From Kordia sp039026955 (GTDB lineage: Bacteria; Bacteroidota; Bacteroidia; Flavobacteriales; Flavobacteriaceae): a stretch of DNA of 64,000 nt. Both the position numbers and the translations under genes were made by a program. Numbering within the stretch: the stretch's first letter is position 1; every line of letters begins with the position of its first letter. Shown here one piece after another: positions 59,909-64,000 of this stretch. The DNA lies in the NCBI GenBank assembly GCA_039026955.1, contig JBCCLH010000005.1, positions 1-64,000 on the forward strand, read 5' to 3'. The notes beneath the pieces were generated by a model that saw nothing but the letters and a program-made list of their open reading frames with translations, ran no database searches and was not told the DNA's origin.

Positions 59909-62404
59909 ATGTTCAACTTTTTTAAAGGATTTAGTGATTCTTCCAAAAACACCACCGCCAAACTCTACGTAACTCCACATTTTTCGTTACATAGACTACA
60001 AACGGAACTACAATCATTTTATAAAAAAGCATCGCAGGAGCATTTGACATTCAAGAAGATTCGTAAAGGTTTTACCGTTGATGTGGATTTAAAAAATGAT
60101 CCAAAAAAGGAATTGATTACCGTCACGCGACTGCAATTTATCAAAAATGAAAGTATTGTGTATGTACAGGCAATGTATGTGGAGAAGCATCTTTCTTCCT
60201 ATCAAGAGACTAAAAAAGCGGTTGATTTTGAACTTTCCAAACAAGCATTCTTTATTCACTTGCAAGAATTTGTGTTAGCCACTCAAAACGATCATTTGTA
60301 TGCGCTTGATAATACTGAGCAATTGCCTTTTGTCACTTCTGTAGATTTAGAAACGCAGAACTTCATTTTTCATCAATTACTAATTAAAGAATCTATACTT
60401 AGTATTTTGGGCATCACCGACGTTCAGTTAATCACAGAAGATGTAGCGACTAAAAACGTGAATTGGCTTTTTGTGTTGACGTCAGACCGTGTTTTTTTAG
60501 TGGGAAAAGATGCAGAATATCAGTTTACTACCACACAACTTTCTTCAGAAAATTTCACAATTCAAGAAAAAACAGGCAAAGATTTAATTACGACAGAAAC
60601 GGTATCGTTTTACACCGAATTTATGAACGATACGTATTTTAGAGAATTGTTACCTGTGATTATATCCAAAAATCGATTGGCAACTTTTGGAGATGTGTTG
60701 GCGATAAACTATTCAAAAAAGGAAGCGCATATTACCTTAGCTTTTCGCCTATTTCAGTTGCAAAGTGCTACTACAGATACGTTCAAAAATACGCTCAAAT
60801 CTGAGTTAATTCAGTATTTGAGGCGTGGTAGAATTGTTGTGGAGCAAGAAATTGGCTGGTCAGACATTTTTATAAAATACATTCCTGAGCACAAAACTTT
60901 TGGCAAAACGTTGGTACAAATTGTAACCGATTGGCAATTGACTTTTTCTGAACAACAGAAGATTTTAGGACTATTACTTCCGTTTCAACAAAAGGAAACT
61001 GCCAAACATACGATTGCTTTTCATGAACATGTATGTGCTTTGTTTTTACAGAAAGAAAAGAAAGCGGAAGTCATTTTCGAATTCAATTTGAATTATGCGC
61101 AACATTTAACGTATGCGCGACAATTTTCGGATGCAAAAGCTGTGTATCAAACCATTTACGACACACTTCCTGATGATAGTATCACCGATTTATTGCCTGC
61201 AAAAACTACCAATATTTTTAAAGGCGAAGGTGGAAGACAATTGAAAATTATCATTTTGGAAGCCATTCTACACATTCAGGAAGCATTAGAAGAAAATACT
61301 TCCAAAACCGTGCATCAATTAGCGGAATTGCAGCCGTTGGTCGCTTCACGAATTGCAGCATTATACATTCATGAGAATTATCAAGAAAAAGCGGCGATTA
61401 TTCAAGAGATGCTTCAAACAAAAACATTTAATCTCACAAATACATTTGATAATAATTCCTTTCAAACCATAGAAAAGAAAGCAATTTTACCTGAAGTTAT
61501 TCCAAGTTGTTTTAAAAACGCCAAAGGCTTTTTCGATACTTTGAATAATTTTATTGCAGCACTGAATCCGCCAGATTACAACGCTGTAATTTCTTTTTCA
61601 GATCAACTACAAACAGCCAATTATCCTGAAATTGCACAACGCATTACGGCGATTTGTACTGCGCTAAAAATGAACATTCCTGAATGTTATATTGGTCGTG
61701 GAAATTATGCTAATTCTGTGATTGGTGTAGAAGGAAAACCTGCATTTTTGATTGTTGGCATCAACTTTTTAGAGTCGAAAAGTATTCGTTATTTGGAACC
61801 AAATGCGCTCTTATTTTTGATTACAACCGAATTGGCACATATTTATTTTGAACATTCAAAAATTACCTCAACTGATGTTTGGCGTGGTGCAGCCGATAAA
61901 GGATTTTCGTTGATTAATTTACTGTTGACGCTTTTACCGTTTGCGGGAAATATAGGAACCTTGTTTGGGAATACAGCAGCCATTGAACAGTATGAAACTA
62001 TTTTGAAACGTGTGGAGCAAATGGCAAATGCTGCTGAAAAAGGCAAGGAAATTAAGGACATGAGTGCTAAATACGAATGGAATCCTTTTACTAAAAAAAC
62101 AGCAAAAACAGATACTTCTGAAAACCTGTTAATCACTTCAAGATTGATGGAAATTGTGGCGGATAAAGTCGCGCTGCTTTTTTGTAATGATTTGAAAGCT
62201 GCGGCAAAAGGATTGCTAGTCGGCACCAAATTTTATGAAGTGTATCATGAAGAGATTACTGAAAATGGTGTGCAAGCATTTCTCTCGCAAGTCAACGAGA
62301 ACGATGAGTTTGTTCATCAAGAATTGATTATACGTTTGAAAAGTCTGTGTGCTTTTTACATCTCTGACACTTTTGAAAATTTGAAAAAACACGTATATAT
62401 ATAA
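59909..62404 (+). CDS. Large protein with altered M48-like metallopeptidase domain
   Basis: 831 aa. No signal peptide. Residues about 15-590 are an unrecognised alpha/beta and helical region. The C-terminal domain has AFLIVGINFLESKSIRYLEP then LLFLITTELAHIYFEH, where M48 peptidases have HExxH...; here the motif reads TELAH (Thr640, Glu641, His644), followed by His649, and the distal EIVADKVAL (Glu748, Asp752) matches the ExxxD segment of M48. A hydrophobic hairpin near 665-690 (LINLLLTLLPFAGNIGTLFG) recalls membrane-associated members. The first zinc histidine is replaced, so it may be inactive or use another ligand. Confidence 0.6.
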   Translation: MFNFFKGFSDSSKNTTAKLYVTPHFSLHRLQTELQSFYKKASQEHLTFKKIRKGFTVDVDLKNDPKKELITVTRLQFIKNESIVYVQAMYVEKHLSSYQETKKAVDFELSKQAFFIHLQEFVLATQNDHLYALDNTEQLPFVTSVDLETQNFIFHQLLIKESILSILGITDVQLITEDVATKNVNWLFVLTSDRVFLVGKDAEYQFTTTQLSSENFTIQEKTGKDLITTETVSFYTEFMNDTYFRELLPVIISKNRLATFGDVLAINYSKKEAHITLAFRLFQLQSATTDTFKNTLKSELIQYLRRGRIVVEQEIGWSDIFIKYIPEHKTFGKTLVQIVTDWQLTFSEQQKILGLLLPFQQKETAKHTIAFHEHVCALFLQKEKKAEVIFEFNLNYAQHLTYARQFSDAKAVYQTIYDTLPDDSITDLLPAKTTNIFKGEGGRQLKIIILEAILHIQEALEENTSKTVHQLAELQPLVASRIAALYIHENYQEKAAIIQEMLQTKTFNLTNTFDNNSFQTIEKKAILPEVIPSCFKNAKGFFDTLNNFIAALNPPDYNAVISFSDQLQTANYPEIAQRITAICTALKMNIPECYIGRGNYANSVIGVEGKPAFLIVGINFLESKSIRYLEPNALLFLITTELAHIYFEHSKITSTDVWRGAADKGFSLINLLLTLLPFAGNIGTLFGNTAAIEQYETILKRVEQMANAAEKGKEIKDMSAKYEWNPFTKKTAKTDTSENLLITSRLMEIVADKVALLFCNDLKAAAKGLLVGTKFYEVYHEEITENGVQAFLSQVNENDEFVHQELIIRLKSLCAFYISDTFENLKKHVYI

Positions 62405-62427
62405 TTCCCTTTAAAACTGTATGCATT

Positions 62428-62913
62428 TTGGAAAAATTAACCACTCAACTCGAGAAACCTTTCGAGGTGACTATATCTGAAGTAATTCATGAAAAATTAA
62501 AACTTTTACAACTCAAAGATAGTGACACACTGATAGATTTAGGTTGTGGCGACGCACGTACATTGATTGCTGCTGCCCAACTTTTTAATGTAGGCTGTGT
62601 CGGTTACGAAATACTACCTAAAGCTATTGAAATTGCTAGAAAAAATATAGAAGTTGCTGGACTTTCAGATCGTATCAAAATTGTGGAAAAAGATTTCCTA
62701 AACGCTGATGTTTCCAAAGCAGACGCGCTGATTTTATACCTAACACGCAATTCTTTGGGCAAACTCTCCATGAAGTTAGAAAACGAACTTCCCAAAGGCA
62801 CAAGAATCGTAACGCATGATTTTGACATTCCTGGATGGAAAGCGGAAAAAGTGATTGATTTTAAATCGAAAGAAGCTTTTTGGTTTACATTTTATGTGTA
62901 TTGTGTGAAGTGA
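62428..62913 (+). CDS. Class I SAM-dependent methyltransferase
   Basis: 161 aa from TTG at 62428; an ATG at 62421 is in another frame. Motif I is LIDLGCGDARTLIAA, followed by VGCVGYEILPKAIEIARKNI (acidic residue contacting SAM ribose) and VEKDFLNADVSKADALILYL (motif IV region). Small, single-domain; the substrate is unknown, but the family includes protein and small-molecule methylases. A clear terminator follows. Confidence 0.85.
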   Translation: MEKLTTQLEKPFEVTISEVIHEKLKLLQLKDSDTLIDLGCGDARTLIAAAQLFNVGCVGYEILPKAIEIARKNIEVAGLSDRIKIVEKDFLNADVSKADALILYLTRNSLGKLSMKLENELPKGTRIVTHDFDIPGWKAEKVIDFKSKEAFWFTFYVYCVK

Positions 62914-62941
62914 TTAATGCTACCATAAAATAGTCCAAAAC

Positions 62942-62971
62942 AAAAACAGCAACCTTTCGATTGCTGTTTTT
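62942..62971 (+). terminator. Intrinsic terminator of the methyltransferase gene
   Basis: AAAAACAGCAA (62942-62952) pairs with TTGCTGTTTTT (62961-62971) around CCTTTCGA. Confidence 0.85.
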
Positions 62972-63159
62972 CTTTATTATGAAGTGATTTAAACTTTTTC
63001 TTCTGGCTGTGAATTTATCTTGTTTTGCTCTGATTTTGACTTTTTTTCTTAACGTAGCTAAGGCTATGCTACTAAAAAAAGGCTTCATCAGACCAAAAAA
63101 TCTAGAATTCTCGCTACAAAACAAAAAGTTTAAATTACTTCTATATAAAAGTCGGTCTT

Positions 63160-64000
63160 TTATAGATTTTCCTCTTTCATTGTAATAATGTTCAATGCAA
63201 CGTCTGCTTCGTCAGCTTCTTGTGCATTGACTTGAATTACGTTTGTATCCACTTCTTCTGCAGTCGTGTGACCTTCTGAATGTCCTCCTAAGATTGGCGC
63301 GATTACCAATCCAACTAAACAAGTTAATTTGATCAAGATGTTCATTGATGGTCCTGAAGTATCTTTAAATGGATCACCTACTGTATCACCTGTTACGGCA
63401 GCTTTGTGTGCATCAGAACCTTTGTAAGTCATTTCTCCGTTGATTTCAACTCCTGCTTCAAATGATTTTTTAGCGTTGTCCCAAGCTCCACCAGCATTGT
63501 TTTGGAAGATTGCCCACATTACCCCAGAAACACACACTCCAGCCATATAACCTCCTAAAGCTTCTGGACCAAAAGCCAATCCGATGATGATTGGTGTGAT
63601 GATTGTGATTAATCCTGGAATCAACATTTCTCTTAAGGCTGCTTTTGTAGAGATGTCTACGCATTTTCCGTATTCTGGCGTTCCTTTTCCTTCCATAATT
63701 CCTGGAATTTCACGGAACTGACGACGTACTTCTTCTACCATTTCCATGGCTGCTTTACCTACAGATTCCATTGCTAAGGCTGAGAAGATTACTGGAATCA
63801 TTCCACCTACGAATAAGGCTGCTAATACGTCTGCTTTAAAGATGTTAATTCCGTTGATTCCTGTAAACGTTACATAGGCTGCAAATAATGCTAAAGCTGT
63901 TAAGGCTGCAGATGCAATTGCAAATCCTTTTCCAACTGCTGCTGTCGTATTTCCAACAGAGTCTAAAATGTCAGTACGCTCACGTACGTGTGGTTCTAAT
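63160..64000 (-). CDS. hppA: Membrane pyrophosphatase (V-H+/Na+-PPase), C-terminal part
   Basis: The reading frame is open to the right window edge, so the N-terminal part is missing; about 280 residues are seen. It pumps H+ or Na+ at the expense of pyrophosphate. Motifs: GNTTAAVGKGFAIASAAL, GGMIPVIFSALAMESVGKAA, GLAFGPEALGGYMAGVCVSG, NNAGGAWDNAKKSFEAGV and KAAVTGDTVGDPFKDTSGPS with the pyrophosphate-binding acidic residues. GNTTAAxGKG (Ala rather than Lys) is the K+-dependent subtype. It ends in an acidic tail rich in Glu and Thr (GHSEGHTTAEEVDTN). Confidence 0.95.
   Translation of the reverse strand, partial: LEPHVRERTDILDSVGNTTAAVGKGFAIASAALTALALFAAYVTFTGINGINIFKADVLAALFVGGMIPVIFSALAMESVGKAAMEMVEEVRRQFREIPGIMEGKGTPEYGKCVDISTKAALREMLIPGLITIITPIIIGLAFGPEALGGYMAGVCVSGVMWAIFQNNAGGAWDNAKKSFEAGVEINGEMTYKGSDAHKAAVTGDTVGDPFKDTSGPSMNILIKLTCLVGLVIAPILGGHSEGHTTAEEVDTNVIQVNAQEADEADVALNIITMKEENL

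Noticed and set aside
1..64000. tRNA or rRNA genes
   Set aside because: No clover-leaf arm sequences such as GGTTCGAATCC-type T-arms in intergenic DNA, and no conserved rRNA segments were recognised by eye.

Overview
The window looks like a chromosomal segment of a marine-type flavobacterium (family Flavobacteriaceae). This is inferred from several things: very AT-rich DNA, many genes preceded by the Bacteroidota -7 box TAnnTTTG with an upstream TTG, a type IX secretion sorting domain, a fused alpha/beta branched-chain E1, short RiPP precursors with a GG leader end, and a lysyl-tRNA synthetase with a C-terminal extension. The precursors and several paralogues would suit Kordia or a close relative, but the genus is a guess.

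Layout. 1-884: the end of a CRISPR array (46-bp repeats, 30-bp spacers, type II-C-like) that runs off the left edge; its cas genes are not in the window. 0.97-7.5 kb: an accessory block with a TPR-DUF3761-like protein, a membrane protein with a helical N-terminal domain, two tandem polyproline mini-lipoproteins, a lipobox/TPR histidine kinase with a LuxR-type regulator, and an HNH / Cys-rich / HsdR_N-nuclease trio. 7.7-24 kb: porin, rnhB, a hydrolase-TPR fusion, a lanthipeptide-like precursor, a large lipoprotein, four tandem 4-TM paralogues ending at lipB, a YqaE-type mini-protein, lysS and a T9SS-exported beta-helix protein. 24-36 kb: membrane proteins (YiaA, DUF2157 plus GDYXXLXY), an ABC ATPase with a tiny membrane partner, two Spy-like helical proteins, and a hemL / glucosaminidase-LysM / ACC-deaminase operon. 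36-47 kb: hutU, lipoproteins, a decayed LRR gene, a MORN-type protein, a two-gene envelope operon, and an orphan 316-aa gene next to a candidate small RNA. 48-54 kb: a branched-chain amino-acid catabolic group (fused E1, BCAT, E2) with a divergent Lrp/AsnC regulator. 54-64 kb: envelope proteins, an ATP-grasp enzyme, a PaaY-like protein, a deoxynucleoside kinase, a second RiPP precursor, an altered M48-like protein, a methyltransferase and the C-terminal part of a membrane pyrophosphatase.

Intergenic DNA is unusually repetitive. It holds two 196-bp MITE-like elements with 16-bp terminal inverted repeats, three further solo copies of their inner palindrome, a second palindromic family (CAAAGTACTTCTCGAT ... 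ACTCGAAGTGACGT), a 171-bp tandem repeat, an exact 70-bp direct repeat and dispersed AT-rich motifs. I recognised no tRNA or rRNA gene.

The strongest leads for something undescribed are: (1) the twin polyproline lipoproteins beside a lipid-anchored sensor kinase; (2) the orphan gene at 46668-47618 with a divergent, promoter- and terminator-bounded small RNA; (3) the CRISPR terminal repeat that alone carries an exact flavobacterial promoter box; and (4) the 196-bp elements.
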